Assembly: GCA_037724045.1 (NCBI GenBank)
Contig: JBBJOW010000016.1
Coordinates: 1-64,000 of the forward strand
Direction of reading: 5' to 3'
DNA length: 64,000 bases
From: DATLGB01 sp037724045
Lineage (GTDB): Bacteria; Actinomycetota; Thermoleophilia; Solirubrobacterales; Solirubrobacteraceae
In this document: positions 49,229 to 59,245 of the stretch, piece by piece
Layout: the number at the start of each line of letters is the position of its first letter
Position numbering within the stretch: the stretch's first letter is position 1
Position numbers and translations under genes: made by a program
Notes under the pieces: generated by a model
The model's input: only the letters and a program-made list of their open reading frames with translations
Databases searched by the model: none
Told to the model about the DNA's origin: nothing

Positions 49229-50326
49229 ATGCGCTCGGCCGCCGGCTGCGCCGCGCTCGGGATCGCGCTGCTGCTCGTCGCCGGCACCTTCGACGCGGAG
49301 CCCTTCTACGTCACCGGCGCCGCGCTGGTGCTGCTCGGCATCGGGGTTGCGGCGTGGATCGGGCTGAGCGCCTGGGGCGCGACGATGCACCGCACGCTCG
49401 GGGCGCGCAGCGTGATGGAGGACGAGCCGCTGAGCGTCCTGCTCGAGGCGCGGGCCGGCCGCTTCCCGCTGCCCCCGGGCTACGTGGACGAGCCGCTGCT
49501 GGAGGAGCCCGCGGCCGTGCGGGCGGGGCGCCGCGCGTTCCGGCTGCGCGTGTCGGTGACCTTCGCGCGTCGCGGTCGCCGTCGTCTGGAGCCGGCGATG
49601 CTCGTCCTGCGCGATCCGCTCGGGTTGGTCGAGCGCGTGATCGCCTCCGGCGAGTCGGAGGAGGTCCTTGTCCTGCCGCGCCTGTACCCCGTCCGCACCA
49701 ACGCGGCCGGCGGGGAGGACACCGGCGCGCACGCGCGCGCTCTGCTCACCAGCGCGGCCGAGACCGAGATCGACGGCCTACGCCAGCACGTCGAGGGGAC
49801 TCCGGCCTCGCGCATCCATTGGCCGAGCCTGGCCAAGGGCGGCGAGATGATGGAGCGCAAGCTGATCGCGGAGGCCGACTCGCGCCCGCTCGTCGTCCTC
49901 GATCCGCGCGGTGCGCGCGAGCCCGAGGACCTCGACGCCGCCGTCCGCGCCGCCGCGTCGCTCACCGTCCACTTCGCCAAGCGCACCGGCTGCGCGCTGC
50001 TGCTGCCGGGCGACCGCCGCGCGGCGACCGTCGAGTCCGACATGACCGCGTGGCCCGCCGCGCACGTGCGGCTCGCGCTCATGGACGCCGACGCCGGCCC
50101 GGCCCTCAGCGCCGCCCAGAACCGCCGCGGCCTGATCCTCTTCGTCTCCGCCCGCCGCGCCGACCGGCCGCCGCGCGGCCTCGGGCGCACCCCGGGCGGC
50201 CTCGTGCTCGTAGTCCCCGGCGAGCTCTCCGGGAAGCGACGCCCGCTGCTCGAGGTCGCCGGGTGCCAGGGGTACCTGGGCGCGCGCACCGGGAGCGCGG
50301 CGGCGATGGAGACCGTGGCTTCGTGA
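49229..50326 (+). CDS. DUF58 family membrane protein
   Basis: A 365-residue protein with two N-terminal membrane helices (about 5-22 and 27-46). A beta-rich region follows. The C-terminal DUF58 region is marked by G-T-P-A-S-R-I-H-W-P-S-L-A-K-G-G near 190 (usual G-D-x-x-R-x-I-x-W), then M-E-R-K-L-I-A-E and L-V-V-L-D. The C-terminal half has a vWA-like order. The family works with MoxR ATPases and transglutaminase-like membrane proteins, exactly the neighbours here. The specific cellular task is not established. Confidence 0.88.
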   Translation: MRSAAGCAALGIALLLVAGTFDAEPFYVTGAALVLLGIGVAAWIGLSAWGATMHRTLGARSVMEDEPLSVLLEARAGRFPLPPGYVDEPLLEEPAAVRAGRRAFRLRVSVTFARRGRRRLEPAMLVLRDPLGLVERVIASGESEEVLVLPRLYPVRTNAAGGEDTGAHARALLTSAAETEIDGLRQHVEGTPASRIHWPSLAKGGEMMERKLIAEADSRPLVVLDPRGAREPEDLDAAVRAAASLTVHFAKRTGCALLLPGDRRAATVESDMTAWPAAHVRLALMDADAGPALSAAQNRRGLILFVSARRADRPPRGLGRTPGGLVLVVPGELSGKRRPLLEVAGCQGYLGARTGSAAAMETVAS

Positions 50327-52332
50327 GCGCGGTGGGCCCGCGCGCCATCTCCTTCGCCGCGCTCGCCGGCTTCGGGCTGGCGCACTGGATGGCGATGGTG
50401 GAGCCGGGCGCCCTTTGGCGAGCGCTCGCCGCGCTCGCGGTCGCGTTGATCGCCGCCGTGCGCCCGGTGCTGCTGATCGGCGCCGTTCCCGCCGTGCTGC
50501 TGGTCGCCGGAGGCGCGCCGGCCGACCTGCTGCCGTGGCACTGGGACGAGCTCGCCGGGTCGATCGACGCCGGGGTGAACGGCGTCGGCGGCGCGCTCGT
50601 CCCCTACGGCGGCAGCGACGCCGACATCCGCTTCGTCATCGTGCTCGGCGGCGCGGTGCTGGTGCTCAGCGCCGCGCTGCTGGCCCAGCAGAGCCGCGCG
50701 GCCGGCCTCATCTCCCTGGGCTTTCTCTACGGCATCCCCGCGGTGGCGGTCGGCTTCGAGCTGGAGTTCGCCCGCGGGGCGGTGCTTGCCGTGCTCATGG
50801 TCGCCTACCTGCGCCTCGAGCGCCTGCGAGTGCGAGACCTCGTGCCCGCGGGAGCGTTGGCCGCGGCCGTCACGGTGATCGCGTTCGCGGCCGCGCCGGC
50901 CCTGGACGGGGACGATCCGTGGTTCGACTACGAGGCCTTCGCCTCCGACCGCGCCGGCGCGAAGGCGTCGGAGTTCCGCTGGGAGCACGACTACGGCGCG
51001 CTGCTGTGGCCGCGCGACGGCCGCGAGGTCCTGCAGGTGCAGTCCGAGCGCCGCACCTACTGGAAGGCGGACACCCTCGACCGCTTCGACGGCGAGACCT
51101 GGAGCCGCGATCCGAGCGCTGGCGTCCCCACCGCGGGCCAGAACGTGGGCGTGGACCCGGCCGCGATCAAGCGCTGGTCGTTCGACATCGCCGTGAGCGT
51201 GCGCAGCCTGCGCTCGGACACGATGCCCGTGGCGGCGGTCGCCGAGCGGGTGACGATGGACGGGCTGACGCCCAACCTCGAGAGCGCAGGCGTCTGGGAC
51301 GCCGGCCGCGACCTGCACAGCGGCGACAGCTACGAGGCCCGCGTCTACGTCCCGGACCCCTCGCGCGGCGAGCTGCGGGCGGCCGAGCCGGTCTATCCGC
51401 GCCCGATCGTCGAGAGCCTGACCTTCGCGGCGATCGTCGGCGACGAGCCCGAGGCCTTCGTGGTACCGGACTTCGGCGGCGCCGCGCGTGACGACTACGA
51501 CCGCGCCAGCGGGGAGGTCGCCAGCTCGAACCTCAGCCGGATCTGGGGGCTCTCCCAACGCCTGCAGGCCGGCGCCGCGACCCCCTACGAGTACGTGCGC
51601 GCGGTCAGCCGTCACCTGCGCGCCGGCTTCACCTACGACGAGACCCCGCCGCCCAGCGCCGCCGACCTCGACGGCTTCCTGTTCGACGCGCGCGCCGGCT
51701 TCTGCCAGCAATACTCGGGGGCGATGGCGCTGCTGCTGCGCATGGGCGGAGTGCCGGCACGCGTCGCCGCCGGCTTCGCCCCGGGTTCCTACGACCAGCG
51801 CTCCAAGCGCTACGTGGTGCGCGACGTCGACGCGCACTCCTGGGTCGAGGCGTGGTTCGAGGGCATCGGATGGGTCGTCTTCGACCCGACGCCCGCGGCC
51901 GCCCCGCCACGCTCGCAGGCGCTGCCGACGGCGGTCACGGCCGGGGTCGGCGACATCCGCGACCGTGGGACCACACAGGGGATCGCATCGCCGCCCGACG
52001 ACGGGCGCGGGCCGCTGGTGGCGATCGCGGCCGCGCTGCTGGCGGCCCTCATCGCGGCCCTCTGGATCCGCCGGCCGCGCCGCCGCACCCGCGCGCCGGA
52101 GCTCGAGCGCGCGCTGCGCGGTGCGGGGGTGGCGCTCGAACCCGACACGACCCTGCTCGGGCTCGAGGCCCGTCTCGGACCCGGCGCCGCCGGTTACCTG
52201 CGCGCGCTGCGCGCTCAGCGCTACGCAGCCGGTCCGGGACCGGATCCCGAGGCGCGCCGCGGCCTGCGCCGGGCGCTCGCCCACGGTCGCGGCCCGCTCG
52301 TCCGCGCGCGCACGTGGCTGGTTTTACACTGA
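50323..52332 (+). CDS. Transglutaminase-like membrane protein (TgpA type)
   Basis: A 669-residue protein. About six N-terminal membrane helices (to about residue 200) are followed by an external domain. The papain-like transglutaminase core spans about 400-530. The catalytic Cys is in A-G-F-C-Q-Q-Y-S near 464, the His in D-A-H-S-W-V-E near 506 and the Asp in V-F-D-P-T-P near 523. A further membrane helix near 565-580 leads to a cytoplasmic basic tail. TgpA-like proteins cross-link or cleave envelope proteins; the substrate is unknown. The GTG start overlaps the DUF58 stop (GTGA). Confidence 0.9.
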   Translation: MSAVGPRAISFAALAGFGLAHWMAMVEPGALWRALAALAVALIAAVRPVLLIGAVPAVLLVAGGAPADLLPWHWDELAGSIDAGVNGVGGALVPYGGSDADIRFVIVLGGAVLVLSAALLAQQSRAAGLISLGFLYGIPAVAVGFELEFARGAVLAVLMVAYLRLERLRVRDLVPAGALAAAVTVIAFAAAPALDGDDPWFDYEAFASDRAGAKASEFRWEHDYGALLWPRDGREVLQVQSERRTYWKADTLDRFDGETWSRDPSAGVPTAGQNVGVDPAAIKRWSFDIAVSVRSLRSDTMPVAAVAERVTMDGLTPNLESAGVWDAGRDLHSGDSYEARVYVPDPSRGELRAAEPVYPRPIVESLTFAAIVGDEPEAFVVPDFGGAARDDYDRASGEVASSNLSRIWGLSQRLQAGAATPYEYVRAVSRHLRAGFTYDETPPPSAADLDGFLFDARAGFCQQYSGAMALLLRMGGVPARVAAGFAPGSYDQRSKRYVVRDVDAHSWVEAWFEGIGWVVFDPTPAAAPPRSQALPTAVTAGVGDIRDRGTTQGIASPPDDGRGPLVAIAAALLAALIAALWIRRPRRRTRAPELERALRGAGVALEPDTTLLGLEARLGPGAAGYLRALRAQRYAAGPGPDPEARRGLRRALAHGRGPLVRARTWLVLH

Positions 52333-52337
52333 ACGGC

Positions 52338-52700
52338 GTGGATTCCGCGTATGACCTCTACACACGAGGGATGCGCCTGTTGGAAGGCGGCGATCACCAT
52401 GCCGCCGCGGTGCCGCTGCAGCGCGTTCGCGACCTGGAGCCCGACAAGACCTCGGTGCGCGAGGCGCTGGGCCGCGCGCTGTTCGGTTCCCAGCGCTTTC
52501 GCGAGGCGGAGGCAGAGTTCTCGGCCGTCGTCGAGCGTGCGCCGACCAATCACTACGCCCTGTTCTGCCTCGGCCGCTCCCTGCAGCAGCAGGGCCGCCA
52601 CGCCGAGGCACGCCAGCCGCTGGCGCTCGCATCGAGCCTGCGCCCCGACCGAGCGGACTACCGCGAGTACCGGGACCGTTCCCGCCGCCACGCGGTCTGA
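52338..52700 (+). CDS. TPR-repeat protein
   Basis: A 120-residue protein built of three TPR units, visible as repeated A-x-x-x-L/Y and a W/L-G-x-A/G pattern: R-L-L-E-G-G-D-H-H-A-A-A, then A-L-G-R-A-L-F-G-S-Q-R-F-R-E-A-E, then C-L-G-R-S-L-Q-Q-Q-G-R-H-A-E-A. It is cytoplasmic and probably a scaffold. A TACACT -10-like box at 52325-52330 lies 7 bases before the GTG, so the gene may also have its own leaderless transcript. It follows the transglutaminase gene by 5 bases. Confidence 0.82.
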   Translation: MDSAYDLYTRGMRLLEGGDHHAAAVPLQRVRDLEPDKTSVREALGRALFGSQRFREAEAEFSAVVERAPTNHYALFCLGRSLQQQGRHAEARQPLALASSLRPDRADYREYRDRSRRHAV

Positions 52701-52714
52701 GCGCGACCGAGTGC

Positions 52715-52808
52715 TAATCTGCCCAGACACTTTTCGCTGGGCCGGACGGCCTTTGAAAAGCGGGCTTCAGCCCGCTTTTTCTTTGGGGTAACACAAGAGA
52801 GAGGGGGG
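52715..52808 (+). promoter_or_regulatory. Promoter and possible attenuator before rimP
   Basis: TAATCT at 52715-52720 can serve as a -10. Downstream, CTTTTC (52730-52735) can pair with GAAAAG (52755-52760) around an inner GGCC/GGCC stem (52740-52743, 52748-52751). The 3' side of this structure overlaps the 5' arm of the terminator at 52756-52783, so the two foldings exclude one another. That is the geometry of an attenuator or processive leader controlling rimP-nusA-infB. Trigger unknown. Confidence 0.4.
52756..52783 (+). terminator. Intrinsic terminator between the TPR gene and rimP
   Basis: AGCGGGC and GCCCGCT form a 7-bp stem around TTCA, flanked by AAA on the left and TTTTT-C-TTT on the right. 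It is the strongest Rho-independent terminator in the window. It either ends the coaBC-moxR-TPR transcript or, with the upstream alternative stem, regulates the translation-factor operon. Confidence 0.85.
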
Positions 52809-53237
52809 ATGACCATGGGGATCCAGGAGCAGATCGAAGCGAAGCTCGCTCCCACTGAGCCCAAAGTCGAAGTCCTCCTCGCCGAGGTCCTCGGAGGCAC
52901 CACCGTGCGCCTCTTCATCGACCATCCCGACGGCGTCTCCGTCGGCCTGTGCGAGCGCGTCACCCGCCTGCTCCCGGAGATCCGTGAGCGCTACGCGCTC
53001 GAGGTCTCCTCGCCCGGCTCGGAGCGCCCGCTCGTAAAGCCCGAGCACTTCCGCCGCTTCGTCGGCCGCCGCGCCCGCGTGCGGATAGGTCCCACCCGCC
53101 CCGACCACGACGGCCGCCGCAGCTTCACCGGCGAGCTGCTCGGCGCCACCGAGTCAGAGGTCACCGTGGCCGCCGACACCGGGGTGGTCTCCATCCCGTA
53201 CGCAGACATCCATCGTTCCCACCTCGTGAAGGACTGA
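52809..53237 (+). CDS. rimP: Ribosome maturation factor RimP
   Basis: A 142-residue protein needed for 30S assembly. L-R-L-F-I-D-x-P-D-G-V near 35-45 (V-R-L-F-I-D-H-P here) and the V-S-S-P-G-S-E-R-P-L near 66-75 are the family signatures (usual E-V-S-S-P-G-x-x-R-P-L). The C-terminal SH3-like domain is shortened. A GAGAGGGGGG ribosome site precedes ATG 52809; ATG 52815 is the alternative. First gene of the rimP-nusA-ylxR-infB-rbfA block. Confidence 0.92.
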   Translation: MTMGIQEQIEAKLAPTEPKVEVLLAEVLGGTTVRLFIDHPDGVSVGLCERVTRLLPEIRERYALEVSSPGSERPLVKPEHFRRFVGRRARVRIGPTRPDHDGRRSFTGELLGATESEVTVAADTGVVSIPYADIHRSHLVKD

Positions 53238-53241
53238 TCCG

Positions 53242-54516
53242 ATGAGCCAAGAGATCGTCGACGCCGTACGCGCGCTCGGTGCCGAGAAGGGCATTGCCGA
53301 GGACAAGCTCATCACCGCGCTCGAGGACGCGCTGCTGTCGGCCTACAAGAAGCTGGCGGGCTCCGCGCGCTACGCGCGCGTCGTCATGGCACCCGACGAC
53401 GGGGAGTTCCGCGTCGAGCGCATGATCATTCCCGAGGAGCTCGAGGACGAGCTGCTCGACGAGGTCGAGGCGGAGGCGTCCCTCGAGGAGGGCATGCGCC
53501 GCGTCGACCCCGAGACGGGCGAGGTCGTCATCCCCGACGCACCCGATATCCCGCTCGAGCGGCTGATGGAGTACGCGGACCAGATCGAGTTCATCGACGA
53601 CACGCCCGACAACTTCGGCCGCATCGCAGCGCAGACCGCCAAGCAGGTCATCCTCCAGCGCATCCGCGAGGCGGAGCGCGACATGATGTTCGAGGAGTAC
53701 CGCGACCGCGTCGGCGAGCTGATCACCGGCATCGTCCAGCAGACCGACTCGCGCTACACGCTCGTCCAGCTGCGCGAGCGCGTCGAGGCCCTGCTGCCGA
53801 AGTCCGAGCAGGTCGACGGCGAGCGCTACGACCACGGCCAGCGCGTCAAGGCAGTCATCAAGGACGTCTCGCACTCCACGCGGGGGCCGTCGATCATCGT
53901 CTCCCGGCGCGACCCCGACCTCATCAAGGCGTTGTTCGAGCTCGAGGTGCCGGAGATCGCCGACAACCTGGTCGAGATCACGATGGTCGCACGCGAGCCC
54001 GGCTATCGCTCCAAGATCGCGGTCGTCTCCCACGCCGACGGCGTGGACCCGGTCGGCGCGTGCGTCGGTCCGCGCGGTTCGCGTGTGCGCATGGTCGTCT
54101 CCGAGCTGCGCGGCGAGAAGATCGACATCATCCCGTACAACGACGAGCCCGCCCGGTTCGTCGCCAAGGCTCTGTCACCCGCGCGTGTGCGCGAAGTGCT
54201 CGTCGACGACGAGGCCAAGCAGGCGACGGTCATCGTCCCCGACGACCAGCTCTCGCTGGCGATCGGGCGAGAGGGCCAGAACGCGCGCCTCGCGGCCCGG
54301 CTGACCGGCTGGCGGATCGACATCCGCTCCGAGACCGAGTTCGCCACCGACGTGGAGGAGGGCGACGTCGAGGAGGACGCCACCAGCGGGCGCTGCGCGG
54401 CCGTCAACCGCAACGGACGCCGCTGTCCGAACGCATCGCTGCCGGCGTCGCGCTACTGCGGCCTGCCGGCCCACCAGGCGATGGAGTCCCAAGAGGGCGA
54501 TCAGCTTCCTGCATGA
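53242..54516 (+). CDS. nusA: Transcription factor NusA with C-terminal zinc-knuckle extension
   Basis: A 424-residue elongation/antitermination factor. Residues 1-120 are the N-terminal domain that binds RNA polymerase. S1 follows (about 135-200, with G-I-V near 170), then KH1 and KH2 (about 210-375) with V-G-A-C-V-G-P-R-G-S-R near 272 and A-I-G-R-E-G-Q-N-A-R near 340. After KH2 comes an unusual tail: G-R-C, nine residues, C, ten residues, C, four residues, H (about 385-413), a small zinc-finger pattern not normal for NusA. The stop overlaps the ATGA next to ylxR. Confidence 0.93.
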   Translation: MSQEIVDAVRALGAEKGIAEDKLITALEDALLSAYKKLAGSARYARVVMAPDDGEFRVERMIIPEELEDELLDEVEAEASLEEGMRRVDPETGEVVIPDAPDIPLERLMEYADQIEFIDDTPDNFGRIAAQTAKQVILQRIREAERDMMFEEYRDRVGELITGIVQQTDSRYTLVQLRERVEALLPKSEQVDGERYDHGQRVKAVIKDVSHSTRGPSIIVSRRDPDLIKALFELEVPEIADNLVEITMVAREPGYRSKIAVVSHADGVDPVGACVGPRGSRVRMVVSELRGEKIDIIPYNDEPARFVAKALSPARVREVLVDDEAKQATVIVPDDQLSLAIGREGQNARLAARLTGWRIDIRSETEFATDVEEGDVEEDATSGRCAAVNRNGRRCPNASLPASRYCGLPAHQAMESQEGDQLPA

Positions 54517-54735
54517 GCGAACCTGTGTGGGCTGCCGCCAAGTCGTCGCGCAGTCCGCGCTCGTCCGCTTCGCTTCAGTCGACGGCCGGGTCGTCTCCGA
54601 CCCGGCCCGCAGTCTCAGCGGCCGGGGCGCCTGGCTGCATCCGTCGCCCGACTGCTGGTCGGTCGCAGTCCAGCGCAACGCCTTCGCACGCGCCTTCCGG
54701 ACCCAGATCAAGGGCATAGACTCCAAGGAACTTTC

Positions 54736-54754
<19 letters not shown>
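54509..54754 (+). CDS. ylxR: YlxR/DUF448 RNA-binding protein with an uncertain start
   Basis: The frame encodes E-R-T-C-V-G-C-R-Q near its start, then D-P-A-R-S-L-S-G-R-G-A-W-L, the two hallmarks of the YlxR family (R-T-C-V-G-C-R and G-R-G-A-Y/W), followed by A-F-A-R-A-F-R. The first Cys lies upstream of the earliest canonical start in frame (GTG 54527), so translation must begin earlier. CTG 54509 is the nearest possibility. The ATG at 54513 that overlaps the nusA stop is one base out of frame. About 81 residues. The gene overlaps infB by 19 bases. Confidence 0.75.
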
Positions 54755-57054
<2,300 letters not shown>

Positions 57055-57085
57055 CCGACCTGCCCCCTGACATTCAGTCAGTACG

Positions 57086-57433
57086 ATGACGCCGTCTGGA
57101 CGGATGCGAAGGGTCGATGAGGCCATGCGCGAGGTGTTGTCCGACGCCATCGGAGACCTCAAGGATCCGCGCATCGGCTTCGTCACCGTGACCGCCGTCG
57201 ACACCTCACCCGATCTTCGCCACGCCAGCGTCTGGGTCTCCGTCCTCGGCGACGACTCCGAGCGGAGGCTGTCGCTCGATGGGCTGCGGTCCGCGCACGG
57301 CCTGCTCCAGAAGGCCGTCGCCGCGCAGCTGCGGATGAAGAACACGCCGCAGCTGTCGTTCGCCTACGACGACACGGCGGAGCGGGCGGCGCGGCTCGAG
57401 CGTCTGCTCGCGGAAGCCGATGGCGATGACTGA
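57086..57433 (+). CDS. rbfA: Ribosome-binding factor A
   Basis: A 115-residue KH-like protein that binds 16S rRNA during late 30S maturation. M-R-R-V-D-E-A-M-R-E-V-L-S opens the fold, D-P-R-I-G-F-V-T-V-T-A-V follows near 28-39, and the closing L-R-M-K-N-T-P-Q-L-S-F-A-Y-D resembles the usual R-x-x-P-x-L-x-F. ATG 57086 was taken; ATG 57104 is an alternative. Overlaps nrnA by 14 bases. Confidence 0.92.
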   Translation: MTPSGRMRRVDEAMREVLSDAIGDLKDPRIGFVTVTAVDTSPDLRHASVWVSVLGDDSERRLSLDGLRSAHGLLQKAVAAQLRMKNTPQLSFAYDDTAERAARLERLLAEADGDD

Positions 57434-58415
57434 GATGGACTCCGTCGTCGCCGAGCTGTCGCGTGCCGAGAAGCTGCTGCTGTGCACCCATGAGCATCCC
57501 GACGGCGACGCGCTCGGGTCGCTGGCGGCGATGCAGCTCGCGCTCACCCAGCTCGGTAAGGACGCGCTCTCGTTCATGGCTGCCGCGGAGTTCCCGCTGC
57601 CCTACGAGTACCGCTTCCTGACCGTCGACCGGCTCGTGATGGAGATTCCCGAAGACCTCACCGCGCGCACGGTCGTCTTCTTGGACTGCGGCAACATCGA
57701 CCGCAACTCCCTGCGTCCTGACGGCGCGCGCTCGGTGGTCAACGTGGACCATCACCACGACAACACGCGCTTCGGCACGGTCAACCTCGTCGCGGCGGAG
57801 GCGTCCTCGACGGCGGAGATCGTGTGGACGCTGCTCGCGCCGCTCGGGGTGTCGCTCACCCGCGAGATCGCGGAGGCGCTGTACGTCGGCCTCGTCACCG
57901 ACACGGGGAAGTTCATGTACGAGAACACCGGCCCGGAGGCGCACCGCATGGCTGCGGCCTTGCACGAGGCCGGCATCGACGCGCAGGCCATCTACCGCCA
58001 TCTGTTCGAGAACATCCCGGTGGAGAAGCTCGACCTGCTCGCCCGCGGCCTGGCGAACCTGCAGCGCTTCGACGGCGGGGCGCTCTCGCTCGCCTATCTC
58101 TCGAAGGCCGACTACGAGGCCTCGGGGGCCGAGGAGGGCTACTCCGAGGGCGCCGTCGACCATCTGCGCGCGCTCGACGGGACGGTCGTGGCTGCGCTGG
58201 TGCGCGACCAGCTCGGCCCGGGGCGCGACGGCATGCGCAAGATCTCGCTGCGCGCATCCGACGATCGCGTCGACGTGTCGATGATCGCGCGCGAGTACGG
58301 CGGCGGCGGGCATCGCCGGGCCGCGGGCTTCTCGACCGAAGCGGCCATGCCCGAGCTCATCGACTTCCTGCGCCGCTGCATCGCCGAGCAGCTCGCGGCG
58401 CCCGCGCCTGCGTGA
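57420..58415 (+). CDS. nrnA: DHH-family phosphoesterase (NrnA-type nanoRNase/pAp phosphatase)
   Basis: A 331-residue DHH-DHHA1 protein. The first metal motif is H-E-H-P-D-G-D-A-L-G near 24-33, the second D-C-G near 92, the D-H-H motif is N-V-D-H-H-H-D-N near 112, and the D-T-G near 163 completes the site. The C-terminal DHHA1 domain has G-G-G-G-H-R-R-A-A-G near 296. NrnA degrades 2-5-mer RNA and 3'-phosphoadenosine 5'-phosphate. Location between rbfA and truB is the usual one in this phylum. Stop overlaps the truB GTG. Confidence 0.92.
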   Translation: MAMTEMDSVVAELSRAEKLLLCTHEHPDGDALGSLAAMQLALTQLGKDALSFMAAAEFPLPYEYRFLTVDRLVMEIPEDLTARTVVFLDCGNIDRNSLRPDGARSVVNVDHHHDNTRFGTVNLVAAEASSTAEIVWTLLAPLGVSLTREIAEALYVGLVTDTGKFMYENTGPEAHRMAAALHEAGIDAQAIYRHLFENIPVEKLDLLARGLANLQRFDGGALSLAYLSKADYEASGAEEGYSEGAVDHLRALDGTVVAALVRDQLGPGRDGMRKISLRASDDRVDVSMIAREYGGGGHRRAAGFSTEAAMPELIDFLRRCIAEQLAAPAPA

Positions 58416-59203
58416 CGCCCGAGGACGGGGTCCTCCTCGTCGACAAACCCGCCGGTGTCACGTCGCACGACGTCGTGGCGCGGGTGCGGCGCGAGCACGG
58501 CCGCTCGGTGAAGGTCGGTCACGCCGGGACGCTGGATCCTTTTGCCACCGGTCTGCTGCTGGTGTTGGTCGGACGCGCGACCCGGGTGCAGCGGTGGCTC
58601 ATGGGGCTTCCGAAGACCTACGAGACAACTGCGCATCTGGGGTGGACGTCAAGTACCGGTGACCCGACCGGTGAGCTGTTGCCCGGCCGCACCCCTCCTT
58701 CCCTGGCGATGCCCAGTGGGCGCATCATGCAGCGACCGCCGGCGTATTCCGCGGTGAAGGTGGACGGTCGGCGCGCCTACGCGCTCGCTCGGGCCGGGGA
58801 GGCGGTCGAGCTGGCCGAGCGCGAGGTCGAGATCCACCGCGCGAACCTGTTGTGGCACCGCGATGATCGTGCCGCCTACGAGATCGAGTGCTCGTCGGGG
58901 ACCTACATCCGGTCGCTGGTGATGGACCTCGGCGACGCGTACTGCGAGTCTCTGCGCCGCACGGCCATCGGCTCGTTCCGCGTCGAGGACGCCGGCACCT
59001 TCATCCCGCTCGCCGACGCGCTGCCGTTCCTGCCGGAGGTCAGGCTGGATGTGGACGCAGGCCGACGAGCCGGCTTCGGCCAGGCCGTCGCCGCGCCAGC
59101 GGTTGCTGGTGGCGTCGTGCGGCTCACAGACGAATCGGGCCTCATCGCGCTGGCGGAGCCGCGCGACGGCCACCTACGCGTGATCGTGGGATTCCGCGCC
59201 TGA
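58412..59203 (+). CDS. truB: tRNA pseudouridine(55) synthase
   Basis: A 263-residue pseudouridine synthase. The catalytic aspartate is D42 in G-H-A-G-T-L-D-P-F-A-T-G. K-T-Y-E near 70, Y-S-A-V-K near 112 and S-S-G-T-Y-I-R-S-L near 166 are the other conserved segments. The loop between residues about 80 and 108 is shorter than in the E. coli enzyme. The C-terminal region lacks a clear full PUA domain. The stop codon is followed immediately by the first base of a 42-bp repeat that bounds the inserted nuclease gene. Confidence 0.93.
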   Translation: MTPEDGVLLVDKPAGVTSHDVVARVRREHGRSVKVGHAGTLDPFATGLLLVLVGRATRVQRWLMGLPKTYETTAHLGWTSSTGDPTGELLPGRTPPSLAMPSGRIMQRPPAYSAVKVDGRRAYALARAGEAVELAEREVEIHRANLLWHRDDRAAYEIECSSGTYIRSLVMDLGDAYCESLRRTAIGSFRVEDAGTFIPLADALPFLPEVRLDVDAGRRAGFGQAVAAPAVAGGVVRLTDESGLIALAEPRDGHLRVIVGFRA

Positions 59204-59245
59204 CCTCTGCGACTTCCACCCCTCATCGGGGTGCAACTCGCAAAG
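59204..59245. repeat. 42-bp stem-loop repeat, copy A (gene 3' side)
   Basis: Four conserved blocks, CCTCTGCGA, ACCCC, GGGGT and TCGCAAAG, are separated by five variable bases each. The outer blocks pair (8 bp with one G-U) and the inner blocks pair (5 bp), giving a bipartite stem with a 5x5 internal loop and a 5-base hairpin loop. It begins one base after the truB stop. The stop codon of the minus-strand nuclease gene occupies the first three loop positions. Confidence 0.85.
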
